The notes: generated from the sequence alone by a model not told the origin. A DNA stretch of 53,548 bases from Oscillospiraceae bacterium (GCA_015067025.1 SVNC01000013.1:1-53548); one strand, 5' to 3'; positions 25,944-35,610 are shown, numbered from the stretch's first letter. A program made the numbers and translations.

Positions 25944-26375
25944 TTATTTCTCTATTGACGTTATAACTTTCCCATTCTCTGTAACCGCTCCGTAAACTGC
26001 GGTTGTTTCGATAACGGGTATAGGGTAAAAGTCTACGTATCTTGTTTTTACTGCCTGACCGCATTTTTTCACAGTCAGAGTTATATGTGGTACTTCGATG
26101 CTTTCATATAAAGCGTTCAGCTTTTTATTATCGGTTATCACCTTTACTGAAAGCCCTTCATTTTCATTGTTATAGCCGTAGCCGGTTATAAGCACCTTTA
26201 CCTTTTCTCCGATAAGGCTGTAGTCTGTAAAGTGGGGCTTATAAAGAAAGGTTATATGGGGATTTCTGATTACCCTTTCGTATCTCCCATCTGTTATATG
26301 GGATATCTTATCCCACATATCGTTAAAATCAAGAAAGCAGGCGGTGTATAAAATGTCGTTACTGTTCATACTCAT
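25944..26375 (-). CDS. 2H-phosphoesterase-like protein, 143 aa
   Basis: Two H-x-T motifs lie in hydrophobic strands: NPHITFLY (H40, T42) and VPHITLTV (H97, T99). That is the hallmark of the 2H phosphoesterase fold, which opens 2',3'-cyclic phosphates or related RNA and nucleotide ends. The length is short for LigT but fits minimal members. The start overlaps the stop of the kinase gene upstream (ATGA), so the two are translated together. Kinase plus 2H phosphoesterase is the pair of end-healing activities used in RNA repair by fungal tRNA ligase. Function here is inference; no ligase gene adjoins. Last gene of a long - strand run. Confidence 0.62.
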   Translation of the reverse strand: MSMNSNDILYTACFLDFNDMWDKISHITDGRYERVIRNPHITFLYKPHFTDYSLIGEKVKVLITGYGYNNENEGLSVKVITDNKKLNALYESIEVPHITLTVKKCGQAVKTRYVDFYPIPVIETTAVYGAVTENGKVITSIEK

Positions 26376-26869
26376 CTCTCGTTATTTATGATAATATCAA
26401 CTTCTTCATATAACGGCTCTTCAAATAGTGATAAAAGCTTATTTTTAAGTCCCTCATCAACGTAAAAGTCACAGCCGCCCTTGCCCTTTTCAATAAGTGC
26501 ATTTCTTTCTCCGATATTTTTCTTCCAATCGGCATCGGATATTTTGATATAATAAAAGCAGGTATCAATTCCCTGATTTTTAAAATATTCTATAATTTCT
26601 TTGCGGTCTTTCTTTGTCCAAAAGCCCCAGTCAAGAATTACGTTTGCTCCTGCTTTAACTATTTCCGCCGCCTTTTTGCGAAGATAGAGATTTACTCTTT
26701 TGGCGAACACGTTGTAAAATTCGCCCTGCTCGTTATCTATAAGATCCTTTGTCACTTCGTCGGTGGATAATATGACAGCGTTAAATTCCTCTTTAAGCTT
26801 TTTGGCATAAAAGGTCTTGCCGCTACAGATCTTTCCGCATATAAGGATTACCTTTGCCAGCTGAATCAC
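26372..26869 (-). CDS. P-loop kinase (AAA_33, polynucleotide-kinase-like), 165 aa
   Basis: Walker A is GKICSGKT (12-19), followed by the DEV acid motif (VILSTDEV) and the AGANVILDWGFWTKKDRKEIIEYFKNQG block. This is the layout of AAA_33 kinases, a group that includes polynucleotide 5' kinases and antibiotic kinases. The lid region carries several Lys and Glu (KIGERNALIEKGKGG). The start is uncertain: GTG at 26869 abuts AAGGAA too closely, and no other good codon lies before the P-loop. It overlaps the 2H-phosphoesterase-like gene by four bases. The substrate could be RNA, a nucleotide or a small molecule. Confidence 0.75.
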   Translation of the reverse strand: MIQLAKVILICGKICSGKTFYAKKLKEEFNAVILSTDEVTKDLIDNEQGEFYNVFAKRVNLYLRKKAAEIVKAGANVILDWGFWTKKDRKEIIEYFKNQGIDTCFYYIKISDADWKKNIGERNALIEKGKGGCDFYVDEGLKNKLLSLFEEPLYEEVDIIINNER

Positions 26870-26875
26870 TTCCTT

Positions 26876-27271
26876 TTATTTCACCATATAAACGTATCCG
26901 CCTGTACTGAAATGTTTTGTTATATATTCTTTCAGTTCTTCTTTACTGTTAAATTCAGTAGTGCCTACGTAAAATTTATTTTCCGATTTCTTTATTTCAT
27001 TGTCCTGTGATAAGGTTCTGAGCTTTACAGTGCCGTTATCTTTGCTATCAAGTGTAATAAGCATTTCATCTACGCCTACCTTTTCAGCACCGTTTAAAAG
27101 CTCCGCTTTATGATCATCACAAAGCGTCACGTCTACTGATCCGATAGTTATATAGTTTTTATTGCCATCGGTATAAGTTTTACCGCATCTGTCGCAGTAA
27201 AAGCTGTTATCATTGCAGGCAGAAAGCATAAGTAATGCAAAAATAAAAGGTATAATAAATAGCTTTTTCAC
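26876..27271 (-). CDS. Predicted lipoprotein, 131 aa
   Basis: The start is GTG at 27271, six bases after AAAGGAG. It opens with Lys-Lys, a hydrophobic core and the lipobox LSAC, so the mature protein should carry a lipid on Cys at about residue 19. The mature part has two CxxC-like groups (FYCDRCGKTY, and a lone C in LCDDHK), suggesting bound metal or a disulfide. The rest is not recognised. It lies 11 bases after its upstream gene and six before the kinase gene, in the same operon. Why a lipoprotein sits among nucleotide-type enzymes is unclear. Confidence 0.7.
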   Translation of the reverse strand: MKKLFIIPFIFALLMLSACNDNSFYCDRCGKTYTDGNKNYITIGSVDVTLCDDHKAELLNGAEKVGVDEMLITLDSKDNGTVKLRTLSQDNEIKKSENKFYVGTTEFNSKEELKEYITKHFSTGGYVYMVK

Positions 27272-27282
27272 TTTATTCTCCT

Positions 27283-27744
27283 TTATTTTAAAAAACTGCT
27301 GTCCCATTTTTTACGATAATAGCTGACCTCGTTTTTTAAAAAGCTCTTCGGTACGGAATATCTATTCTCCGCTATCATAACAGGAAGATTATGCAGGCAA
27401 TCTGCAAGGTCGTATATCTTTTCCCTGTTACCTTCCTCTGTCACATTTTTAAGCTCACTCAAAGCTTTGTAAAGAAGTCTGTATATTTCTTCATCCTTTA
27501 AAAAGCCGCCCGGGTAGTAGGTATATATATTTTCCGTAAACACAAAATCATAGCCCGCTTTACCCTTTAAGAAAGGAATAGTCTGTAACGCTTTTCTGAA
27601 CACGTTATGATGCTGACTGTTTTTATAGTCACTGATGACGTCACGGACCTTTGATAATATCTCAGGATTTTCTTTGTCTTCGGGAGAAGACCTTACCATA
27701 ACAATTATAAAATGTAAATCAAATAAATCATATACAGTAAACAT
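27283..27744 (-). CDS. Hypothetical protein, 153 aa
   Basis: I do not recognise this protein. The start is taken as ATG at 27744, with AGGTG before it; a GTG three codons earlier is also possible. The N terminus FTVYDLFDLHFIIVMVRSS looks like a buried strand rather than a signal peptide, and the remainder is mixed and rather helical, with several Tyr/Lys-rich stretches. There are no catalytic or metal motifs. It is held in the operon by short gaps on both sides (22 and 11 bases). Confidence 0.65.
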   Translation of the reverse strand: MFTVYDLFDLHFIIVMVRSSPEDKENPEILSKVRDVISDYKNSQHHNVFRKALQTIPFLKGKAGYDFVFTENIYTYYPGGFLKDEEIYRLLYKALSELKNVTEEGNREKIYDLADCLHNLPVMIAENRYSVPKSFLKNEVSYYRKKWDSSFLK

Positions 27745-27766
27745 TTTAATCACCTGCTGAGTTATC

Positions 27767-28243
27767 TCATCTTCTCAGCTTTTCTTGTAGCTTTGTTTTA
27801 AGCTCGTTTATTTTTTCTTTTCTTCTTATTTTATTTTCCTGCCTTTCAATGTTCAGCAGTTCAATGTTTTCATATATTGTTTTACATTCAGGACACTCAA
27901 AATAATAGGTTACGAATTTTATGTTACCTACAAGATATGTATCAAATGAATAAAAGTCGTAGTTCTTCGCCTCTTCAGAAAAGGAGTTGACCACTTTTTC
28001 TGTTTTTTTTACTGCTAAAAGAGCATTGCATTTTCTGCAATAGTGCTTTTTTCGCCAAAAATAAGGTGAACCATATCGCTGATAACTCGCCCCGTGTATG
28101 ATGACCTCTTCGCCGTTGCTACCATCCTTTCTCGGATCGTATTTATCGGCTATCACCTGTAACTTATCTATTCCTTTTCCTATATGATTACTTACTTTTC
28201 CGGTGACGTTGTTAATAACTTTTATGATATCTTTCCCGTTCAC
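27767..28243 (-). CDS. Hypothetical zinc-ribbon protein, 158 aa
   Basis: Residues in the middle carry CRKCNALL and, about 55 residues later, FECPECKTIY, which together make a four-Cys zinc ribbon. The N terminus IIKVINNVTGKVSNHIGKGIDKLQ is amphipathic, and the C terminus is a Lys/Glu/Arg-rich helix likely to form a coiled coil. The start is GTG at 28243, overlapping the stop of the membrane-protein gene (GTGA), after GGAGGAG. The function is unknown. Zinc ribbons of this type often bind nucleic acid or other proteins. Confidence 0.68.
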   Translation of the reverse strand: MNGKDIIKVINNVTGKVSNHIGKGIDKLQVIADKYDPRKDGSNGEEVIIHGASYQRYGSPYFWRKKHYCRKCNALLAVKKTEKVVNSFSEEAKNYDFYSFDTYLVGNIKFVTYYFECPECKTIYENIELLNIERQENKIRRKEKINELKTKLQEKLRR

Positions 28244-28782
28244 TTAAGCTCCTCCAGTACAAAACGTTCAAAAACATTTTCTTCAAATGCATTGTTATCC
28301 CCCTGCACGAAGAACCATACGTCGTCGATTTCAAACCAGTAGCTGTATTCTGTTTCATCGGGTATTAAAAAGTCGTTAAGGGACGATGTCATTTCATAAT
28401 AATAAGAAAGCTCTCCGTCAGTTATCCAGTGATCCTGTTTATATTTATCGCCTTGCAATGAGCCACCCACTAAATAAAAGTTTGCTCCCTCATCACGTAT
28501 CAGTCTCATTCCGAAACCGCCGTTACTTAGCTCATCCACCTTGATACCCGCATTGGAAATTTTCTTCTCGTCTGTCCAGTCAAAGATTTTTATCGCCTCT
28601 ATCACTTTCGGGTCAGGAGACTCTTCCTTTAAAACGCTATGCCATAAAAGTACCCAACCGACAGCAAGCATAAATAAGGAGAAAGAGATTATTGCGAGTA
28701 TCTTTAAAACAGTCTTTTTAAATGCTTTGCATACACATAAAAGAATCGCCGATACTGCTGCCAGTATAATTAATAATATCAT
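28240..28782 (-). CDS. Hypothetical membrane-anchored protein, 180 aa
   Basis: Two hydrophobic segments at the N terminus (ILLIILAAVSAILLCVC, then ILAIISFSLFMLAVGWVLLWH) are followed by a soluble domain of about 125 residues rich in aromatic and acidic residues, with no motif that I recognise. The topology suggests a membrane hairpin with the domain outside or inside the cell. AAGGAGG precedes the ATG. It starts 40 bases after the giant helicase stop and overlaps the next gene. Confidence 0.68.
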   Translation of the reverse strand: MILLIILAAVSAILLCVCKAFKKTVLKILAIISFSLFMLAVGWVLLWHSVLKEESPDPKVIEAIKIFDWTDEKKISNAGIKVDELSNGGFGMRLIRDEGANFYLVGGSLQGDKYKQDHWITDGELSYYYEMTSSLNDFLIPDETEYSYWFEIDDVWFFVQGDNNAFEENVFERFVLEELK

Positions 28783-28822
28783 TGAGCAACCTCCTTAAAA
28801 GCAGATTCTTTGTTACTATAGC

Positions 28823-31800
28823 TTACCCCTCATTTATAGCAATTCTGCCTGTATCTTCATCAATAAAGACATAGCCCTTTGCTCTTGCACACTTAATGCC
28901 CTCGGTGCAAGCCTTATCTATAACGTCGCCTGTTCTTGTAAAGCCGAAAAGCTTTGCAGTTTCCTTTACAAGATCCGCTCTGTTCATTGATATCTGATCG
29001 GTTAAGATTATCTTTATACCGCTTGCAATCTCCTGGGGTGCTATTTCATCCATACTGCGTTTTTCGCCGTCATCCTTTGTCACACGGCAGATACTATAAT
29101 TCATAACCTGCTCCTGACTGAGCCAGCAGAACTGTGTTTCATTTACCGTTGTGATGCAGATATCAAGCTCTGAAAATGCGTTTTCAAACGTCTTCTTTGC
29201 ATTTACTCCGCCTCTTGTCATACCAAAGCAAAGTAAGGTCTTTTTATAGACAAGGTCATAGCTTACGGGAGCTTCTGCCTTTAAGATATCGTTTATTATC
29301 TTCTGTATCTTATTTTTGCTGCCGTCCTTTGTAAAGTCTTCGGAAGTGCCGACTTCCTTTATCTTGAAAGGAATATAGGCTTCGCACTTTTCTGCGGCGG
29401 TTACGACTTCTTCCTTTTCAAAGACAAGTTCATCGGATTTTTTAACTTCTTCCGTCTTTTCTTCGGTTTCTCCGCTACGGTTTTTTTCTATAGCGTGATT
29501 TATTTCAGCTTTAAGCTTTTCTATAACCTTATCGCTGTTATCCAGCCAGTCGAGAGTATAGACGTTTGCGATATTCCAGCCGAGTCCTTTAAGCACTCCC
29601 GGCTGAGATACGGTTCTGTCTCTTGCGGTACTGTTTTCAAGATGCTTTTTGCTGTCCACCATAATACCGAAAATATAATTATCGGGATTATCAGGATCAG
29701 CTACCGCAATATCAACCTTATATTCTGAATAGCCGATGTTACATTCTACGCTGTAGCCTTCTTTTCTCAGTCTGTCTGCGATAACGGTTTCGATACCCTT
29801 TGCCAATACGTTTTCATTCTGTCTTGAAGCAAGGGTGTTTCTTCCTCTTGCCGCAAATTCCAAGAAGCCCTTAAGTCCTGCAACACCCTCTGAGCTGGTT
29901 CTTGAAAGGTCTATCTGATCGGGTGTGATGACAGAGTACACTATCATCTTTTTACGTGAACGGGTAATGGCAACGTTAAGTCTTCTCCAGCCGCCGTCAC
30001 GGTTAAGAGGACCGAAGTTCATTGATACCTTACCCTGCTTATCAGGGCCATAGCCTACGGAGAATAAAATGACGTCTCGTTCATCACCCTGAACGTTTTC
30101 AAGGTTTTTAATGAACACAGGCTCATACATTTCATTAGCCCATGCTTCAAGCTGGGGATTTTTTCTGTATTCGTCATTCAAGAGGTCGTCAATAAGCACC
30201 TGCTGAACAAGGCTGAAGGTTACTACACCGATACTGTCACGGCGAAGCTCAGGGTCAGAGATACGGCGTACTATTTCAGCAACCACCGCCTGAGCCTCTG
30301 CCTTATTCTGCTTACTGCTACCCTTATCGTAAAAGCCCTCTACCTGTACCCAGGAAACCTCTGAAATGCTGTCAGCAGGAGACGGGAAGGTCATCAGCTT
30401 ATTATCGTAATACTTAGCGTTGCTGTATGCGATAAGACTCTCGTGTCTTGAACGATAGTGCCATAAAAGATGCTTCTGGGGCATTGATAAGGCAAGACAA
30501 TCGTCGAGTACGCTTTCAAGGTCTTCCTTTTCGTAGTTTTCTTCATCAACGGAATTTGCGTTAAAGAAGCTTGTGGGAGGTAACTGCTTGGGGTCGCCTA
30601 CTACTACCACGTTTTCACCTCTTGCGATAGCACCGACCGCCTCGCAGGTGGGAAGCTGTGACGCCTCGTCAAAAATAACAAGGTCAAACTTAGGATACGC
30701 AGGGTCTATATACTGTGCTACCGAGATAGGGCTCATAAGCATACAAGGACACATTCTGCGAAGTAAATTCGGGATGCTGTCAAAGAGCTTTCGTATAGAC
30801 ATCATTCTGCCGCCGCTCTTTATTGCCTTTTGCAGTATGCCAAGCTCACTGCCCACGTTACCCTGACCTGCCGCAGGAACTTTTGCCGAAAGCTTTGCCA
30901 CAAGCTCGTTTATAGTAAGCTTTTCAAATTCGGATATAACTTCGGCATATCTCTTTATTGTATCCTCTGCTCCTGCTCCTGAGAAGCTGTTGAGTGTATC
31001 GTCAGAAGCTACGGTCAGCATTGACATAGCGTAGCTTATACCGCAGATATAGGCATTTACGGCATTTTCGTAACTGATTTTTCCGTTCATATAGGAATAT
31101 GCAACGTTTGAAAGACCAGCCGCCTTAAGCTCGTCAATAGTTACAAGCAGAGAACTCCAGCTCTTAAGCTCGCCTATGTTGTTGCACATAGCGCTTGCAG
31201 TACCGATAGAGCTATCGATCCAGTTTTCACCCCAGAGCATTTCCTCTGTGGATATCTTGCATTCGTTTTTGAGTACGGCTACTGCATTTGCAAGAGTTTC
31301 TTCACGGGCTATCACGCCGCTTATCTGCTCGTTTGTTGAGATAGTAGTAAGTGCGTCAGATACAGTCTGTTCCTGTGCAGGTGTAAGCGAAAGGTTCTTT
31401 AAAGCCTTATGAAGCTTTTCGCTGTCAAAAAGTGCCTGCTCCATCACCGCAAAGTCTGTACTGTCTGACATCCACAGTCCCTGAAGTAAGCTTGTAAGCT
31501 CTGCAGGAGCTGAGGTTATCTCGTTTTTAAGTGCTTTATATTTATTCAGTCTTTCATATTCGCCCTCGATATTCTGCTTTGTTACAGGTATCTTAGCGTA
31601 TAATTTAAGTGCCTTTACAAGTTTTCCCTGACCGAAGAATTTTGGCAAGAACCACTTTGCACTCACCTGCTTCCATTCTAATGACGCAGTTTCAGCATCG
31701 TAAGACAGCACCTTGCTATCGTAGTCTTTTTCTATCTCAGCCTTAAGACCGTTCATATCCTTGCCGCTTTGTAAAAGCTTTTTGAGAGCGTTCAGTTTTA

Positions 31801-34603
31801 TATCATAAGCACTGTCTGCCGCTAAATCTGACAGCTTATGACGGGCGTTTATAGTAACCTCTGATAGATCTGCCGCCGCCTTATACTTTTTATATTCCTT
31901 AAGATCTACACCGAAAAGCGATGATAAAAAGGGTACGTCCTGCTTTACTGCGTCTGCCGCTTCGATATAGGCTTTAAGCTTCTTTAAAAGCTCCTCACGA
32001 AGCTCTATTGAATACTCTCTGTTTTCATAGAAACGGAAGGGGTTATCAAAATAGCTGCCGTTTTCTCTCATTGCGGTAGTGGAAGTGTTTATAAGCTCCT
32101 TCCAGCTGTCGTAGCTTGTTTCGTCCATTGCCATTACCTGCTCTGCGGTAAAGTCAATAAGGCCCTTATATTCCTTATACTGCTCGTAGAGAACGATAGC
32201 TTCATAAGCGGAAAGGCCGTAATTACGGGTCTTATGGAGGCTCTCCATAACCCCGTTCAGTTTTGAACGAAGCTCGCTTAATTTCTGAGCACCCTCGGCA
32301 TATTTCTGAGGCTCTTTTATCTTGCCTATATTTATAGTGTTTTCAAGCTGATTTAAAACCGCTCTTTTCTGTGCCTTATTGGAGTGAAGCTCTAAGCAGA
32401 AAGGAGCAAGACCGATCTTTGAAAGTCGCTTTTGTACTACCGTAAGTGCCGCCATTTTTTCTGCGATAAAGAGTACGGATTTGCCCTGGTACAAAGCGTT
32501 TGCTATCATATTGGTGATAGTCTGGGATTTACCTGTTCCGGGAGGTCCGTGCAGCACGAAGCTTTCTCCCTGGGACGCTAAATGTACTGCCGCTAACTGT
32601 GAAGAGTCTACGCTCATAGGTACAGCCATATCAGAGGGTGACAGCTTTTCGTCAAGCTCTCCGGGGGATAACATTTCTGTTTCTGACGTCCAACTCATTT
32701 TTCCGTCAATAAGGGATGATACAACTTTATTCTTCTTTAAATCATCACTGCGGTTCTTTATATCGTTCCACATAATAAAGCGGCTGAAGGAGAACTGACC
32801 TATAAAGGCGTATTCTTCTATATCCCAGCGGCTTTTTGCCATTACGCCCTGTCTTACGGTATTAAAGATAAGGGGCAGATTTACTCCCTTTTCGTCACAA
32901 GGGAGCGGAGTGAGTCCGTTAATTGTAATGCCGAAATTCTGTCTTAACATTTCAAGAAGCGTAATGTTCATAAGAGTTTCTTCATCACGGATACGTATGG
33001 TATAGCTCTTGTCGTGAACCTTCTTTACAATATCTATAGGAACAAGAACGATAGGTGCATATCTTGCTTTTTCGCTCTTGTCGGTTTCGTACCAACGAAG
33101 AAGACCTAAGGCTAAATAAAGGGTGTTTGCACCATTTTCTTCTATGCTTACCTTTGCATCACGATGGAGCTTTTTAAGTGTTTTTTCAAGCTCTGTGGCT
33201 TCAATAAAGGTGCGAAGTCTGTGGCTCTTAAATTCAGATTCTACAATACCTGCCACAAGCTCTTTTTCGTTTTCCACTTCATACATCTTATTTTCAGACG
33301 CAGTTATGCAAAAATCTGTGGGTGCAGGCATTACCTTAAAGTCGTTACCGCCTGATATTTCATCCTCTAACTGTGCAAGGTCTGTGGTCATAAGCTGGAT
33401 ATTGGATGAACGGGGACGGAAATTGAGCAAGCTGTTACGAAGGCTTAAATCAAGAAGCTTTCTTTCCCACACATCCTGCTTTGTAACGTCCTTGTTTTCC
33501 TGTGCAGTTATAGCGTGAACAGACATATCTATTTCGCTTGGAGCGTTTGTTATTTCGCTCTTTTTACGTTCGCTGTAATCTGCAATCTTATATACACCGT
33601 TTTCGGATATTCTTGTGGGGATGGGACGAATTCCGCAACCTCTTGCACGGGTGATATCCACAGCGTGCTGGAATTTTTCAGCATCGGCAAGGTTTTCATC
33701 TGCGTGGCGGGACGCTGTATCAAAGTCAACGCTCTTACCTGCCACAAAGTCTGTACATTCAACAAGACATATTTCATCAATACCTACGGCTGTACGCTTT
33801 GTGATAGCAGAGCAATCATAAACGATACTATCGGGGAAGGTTTCTTCGCTGAGGCGGCAACCTGCAAAGGCGTGACCCTCGGTAAAGAGCATAATAGGGT
33901 TAAGTCCTACCGATTCAAGACAGGAGCAGTAAAGTACCGCTAAATCAAGACAGGTACCCATTTTACCCGTAAGAACGTTTTCGGGCATTCTTATTCTCTG
34001 CACGTCTTCAAAGCTTGCAGGGGGCATAGAGTAGGCTATGTTCTTCTGCTGTAATGACGCATAAATAGCCGCCATCTGCATTTTAACGTTGTTGGGATTC
34101 TGGGTTACGTAAGCGGTAAAGGCAGGGTCGTTGGTCCACTTCTGCATAAATACTCCCGCTTCGCTTATCACTTCTCTGACTAAAGGATGATTTGGTGTAA
34201 CAAAGGCAGAAATCATCTCAGGCATAAAGGCGCTACCTGTCCACTGGTCGTAGGCAAGTATATCCACTGTCCTTGTTTCAATAGCTAAAAGACCGTCTGC
34301 CGAGAACACTTCTATAGTGATATTAGCCACAGTCTTTTCTGTCATTGTATATAAAAATTCAGGAGAAACTGCAATCTTTACCGGCTTTATTTCAAGGGGT
34401 TTTTCAGGCTGTAATACCGAAACAAAGGTCTCATAGCCCGATGCAAAGGCAGGGTCAAAGCTCATACGAACCGTTACGTTTTCTAAGACCTCTCCCGTTT
34501 TATTTGTAAGTATCAGATTTCTGAAAAGGGGGATAAAGTTCTGCTGTAAAGAGAAGTTCATCTGCTTTAACATATTTCCGCCTATTAAAACTCTGTTTTC
34601 CAT
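28823..34603 (-). CDS. Giant DUF4011 superfamily 1 helicase with transglutaminase-like and nuclease domains, 1926 aa
   Basis: The start is ATG at 34603 with AAAGGAAA before it. In order: a beta-rich N-terminal domain; a transglutaminase-like papain fold with C218 (MGTCLDLA), H244 (EGHAFAG) and D263; the DUF4011 region around LLDLSLRNSLLNFRP (about 440-700); SF1 Walker A HGPPGTGKSQT (about 686) and Walker B VIFDEASQLP (about 1316), with C-terminal helicase motifs ENVQGDERDVILFS and LNVAITRSRKKM; a PD-(D/E)xK-like nuclease (VDIAVADP, then IMVDSKKH, about 1630); and a DUF3320 winged helix at the end. This is the COG1112-related family often found in defence islands. The substrate is unknown; nucleic acid sensing and cleavage is likely. 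It leads the - strand gene run. Confidence 0.9.
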   Translation of the reverse strand: MENRVLIGGNMLKQMNFSLQQNFIPLFRNLILTNKTGEVLENVTVRMSFDPAFASGYETFVSVLQPEKPLEIKPVKIAVSPEFLYTMTEKTVANITIEVFSADGLLAIETRTVDILAYDQWTGSAFMPEMISAFVTPNHPLVREVISEAGVFMQKWTNDPAFTAYVTQNPNNVKMQMAAIYASLQQKNIAYSMPPASFEDVQRIRMPENVLTGKMGTCLDLAVLYCSCLESVGLNPIMLFTEGHAFAGCRLSEETFPDSIVYDCSAITKRTAVGIDEICLVECTDFVAGKSVDFDTASRHADENLADAEKFQHAVDITRARGCGIRPIPTRISENGVYKIADYSERKKSEITNAPSEIDMSVHAITAQENKDVTKQDVWERKLLDLSLRNSLLNFRPRSSNIQLMTTDLAQLEDEISGGNDFKVMPAPTDFCITASENKMYEVENEKELVAGIVESEFKSHRLRTFIEATELEKTLKKLHRDAKVSIEENGANTLYLALGLLRWYETDKSEKARYAPIVLVPIDIVKKVHDKSYTIRIRDEETLMNITLLEMLRQNFGITINGLTPLPCDEKGVNLPLIFNTVRQGVMAKSRWDIEEYAFIGQFSFSRFIMWNDIKNRSDDLKKNKVVSSLIDGKMSWTSETEMLSPGELDEKLSPSDMAVPMSVDSSQLAAVHLASQGESFVLHGPPGTGKSQTITNMIANALYQGKSVLFIAEKMAALTVVQKRLSKIGLAPFCLELHSNKAQKRAVLNQLENTINIGKIKEPQKYAEGAQKLSELRSKLNGVMESLHKTRNYGLSAYEAIVLYEQYKEYKGLIDFTAEQVMAMDETSYDSWKELINTSTTAMRENGSYFDNPFRFYENREYSIELREELLKKLKAYIEAADAVKQDVPFLSSLFGVDLKEYKKYKAAADLSEVTINARHKLSDLAADSAYDIKLNALKKLLQSGKDMNGLKAEIEKDYDSKVLSYDAETASLEWKQVSAKWFLPKFFGQGKLVKALKLYAKIPVTKQNIEGEYERLNKYKALKNEITSAPAELTSLLQGLWMSDSTDFAVMEQALFDSEKLHKALKNLSLTPAQEQTVSDALTTISTNEQISGVIAREETLANAVAVLKNECKISTEEMLWGENWIDSSIGTASAMCNNIGELKSWSSLLVTIDELKAAGLSNVAYSYMNGKISYENAVNAYICGISYAMSMLTVASDDTLNSFSGAGAEDTIKRYAEVISEFEKLTINELVAKLSAKVPAAGQGNVGSELGILQKAIKSGGRMMSIRKLFDSIPNLLRRMCPCMLMSPISVAQYIDPAYPKFDLVIFDEASQLPTCEAVGAIARGENVVVVGDPKQLPPTSFFNANSVDEENYEKEDLESVLDDCLALSMPQKHLLWHYRSRHESLIAYSNAKYYDNKLMTFPSPADSISEVSWVQVEGFYDKGSSKQNKAEAQAVVAEIVRRISDPELRRDSIGVVTFSLVQQVLIDDLLNDEYRKNPQLEAWANEMYEPVFIKNLENVQGDERDVILFSVGYGPDKQGKVSMNFGPLNRDGGWRRLNVAITRSRKKMIVYSVITPDQIDLSRTSSEGVAGLKGFLEFAARGRNTLASRQNENVLAKGIETVIADRLRKEGYSVECNIGYSEYKVDIAVADPDNPDNYIFGIMVDSKKHLENSTARDRTVSQPGVLKGLGWNIANVYTLDWLDNSDKVIEKLKAEINHAIEKNRSGETEEKTEEVKKSDELVFEKEEVVTAAEKCEAYIPFKIKEVGTSEDFTKDGSKNKIQKIINDILKAEAPVSYDLVYKKTLLCFGMTRGGVNAKKTFENAFSELDICITTVNETQFCWLSQEQVMNYSICRVTKDDGEKRSMDEIAPQEIASGIKIILTDQISMNRADLVKETAKLFGFTRTGDVIDKACTEGIKCARAKGYVFIDEDTGRIAINEG

Positions 34604-34749
34604 ATCAACGTTTCCTTTCGTGAAGTAATAGGAATAATATGTATATATCATAACACAAAAAAGGCGGTATTGCAAGGGAATTAAAGCCTTTCCACCTTGA
34701 CATTTCCCCCAAAATACTATAAACTTAAAAGTATGGGGGAGGTGCAATA

Positions 34750-35610
34750 ATGACGCCGCAGGAAATACTATCAAAGCATAGACTTAATTACAGCGATTTA
34801 AAGAAGTCCAGCATCAGCTATTTAAGCGACGTGTGGCTTACCGAAAAATACGCTATAAAGATATACGGGAAAAATTCGGAGGGCTTTGAAAAGGAATGTT
34901 GGTTTTACTACAGAGCCGCACCCTTTTACGCTCCTGCTATGATAGATTACGGCGAGGATTATATAATCCTTGAGCGTATATACGGCAACTCAATTTACCG
35001 CAACTGGTACAAACTTTCCCCTGAAATAAGAGAAGATTACGCAAAACAGATAGCGGAAATAATCACCGACCTTACAAGCCGCAGTTTTGAAGGAGCGGAG
35101 GATATATTCCCCATCCCCGATTTATGGGAAAAGCACGTCAAAAACCGCATAATGCTATTATGTACCGAGCTTGACGCAGGTGGAAAGATACCTCACGGCT
35201 TGTCCCTTTCGGTAAAAGAATTTACCGAAGAATACTGGCGGATACTTGAAGATCACGAATACGGACTATGCTACAGCGATTTAAGATACGACAATCTCTT
35301 AGCAGACAGTAACGGCAAAGTGTGGCTACTCGACTATGAAACACTCTGTGCCGCACCAAAGGACTATATTTTAGACACCTTTTACCGTATGAGTACAAGT
35401 CCACTCTGGGATAAGAACGAAAAAAACATACAGGGTGGCAACACCTTAATGGAGCTGCTGAGAAAATACGCTCCGTATCTTTTCAGTTACCCTGATATAG
35501 ATAAACGAATTGCCCTCTATTCCCTTTTATATGAGCTTGATATGCTGAGGTACTATCCTAATGACCCCCTTGCTATCAAGAATATAAAAGAGGCTGTGGG
35601 AAAGTTCTGA
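34750..35610 (+). CDS. APH-like phosphotransferase, 286 aa
   Basis: Protein-kinase-like fold of the aminoglycoside/choline kinase group. YAIKIYG holds the ATP-binding Lys (K37). CYSDLRYDN (174-182) is the catalytic loop with D177 and N182, where the usual His before the Asp is Ser. LLDYE (D195) is the metal-binding motif. It phosphorylates a small molecule; nothing points to antibiotics in particular. It is divergent from the giant helicase gene and 146 bases away. A GGGAGG site precedes the ATG by six bases. It ends in a strong terminator. Confidence 0.82.
   Translation: MTPQEILSKHRLNYSDLKKSSISYLSDVWLTEKYAIKIYGKNSEGFEKECWFYYRAAPFYAPAMIDYGEDYIILERIYGNSIYRNWYKLSPEIREDYAKQIAEIITDLTSRSFEGAEDIFPIPDLWEKHVKNRIMLLCTELDAGGKIPHGLSLSVKEFTEEYWRILEDHEYGLCYSDLRYDNLLADSNGKVWLLDYETLCAAPKDYILDTFYRMSTSPLWDKNEKNIQGGNTLMELLRKYAPYLFSYPDIDKRIALYSLLYELDMLRYYPNDPLAIKNIKEAVGKF

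Noticed and set aside
33515-33943. Open frames opposite to the giant helicase gene
   Set aside because: No ribosome sites and no known domains; the helicase frame is continuous with clear motifs.
34604-34749. Upstream extension of the helicase frame to 34774
   Set aside because: It would overlap the divergent APH-like gene and its ribosome site. ATG at 34603 has a good site of its own.
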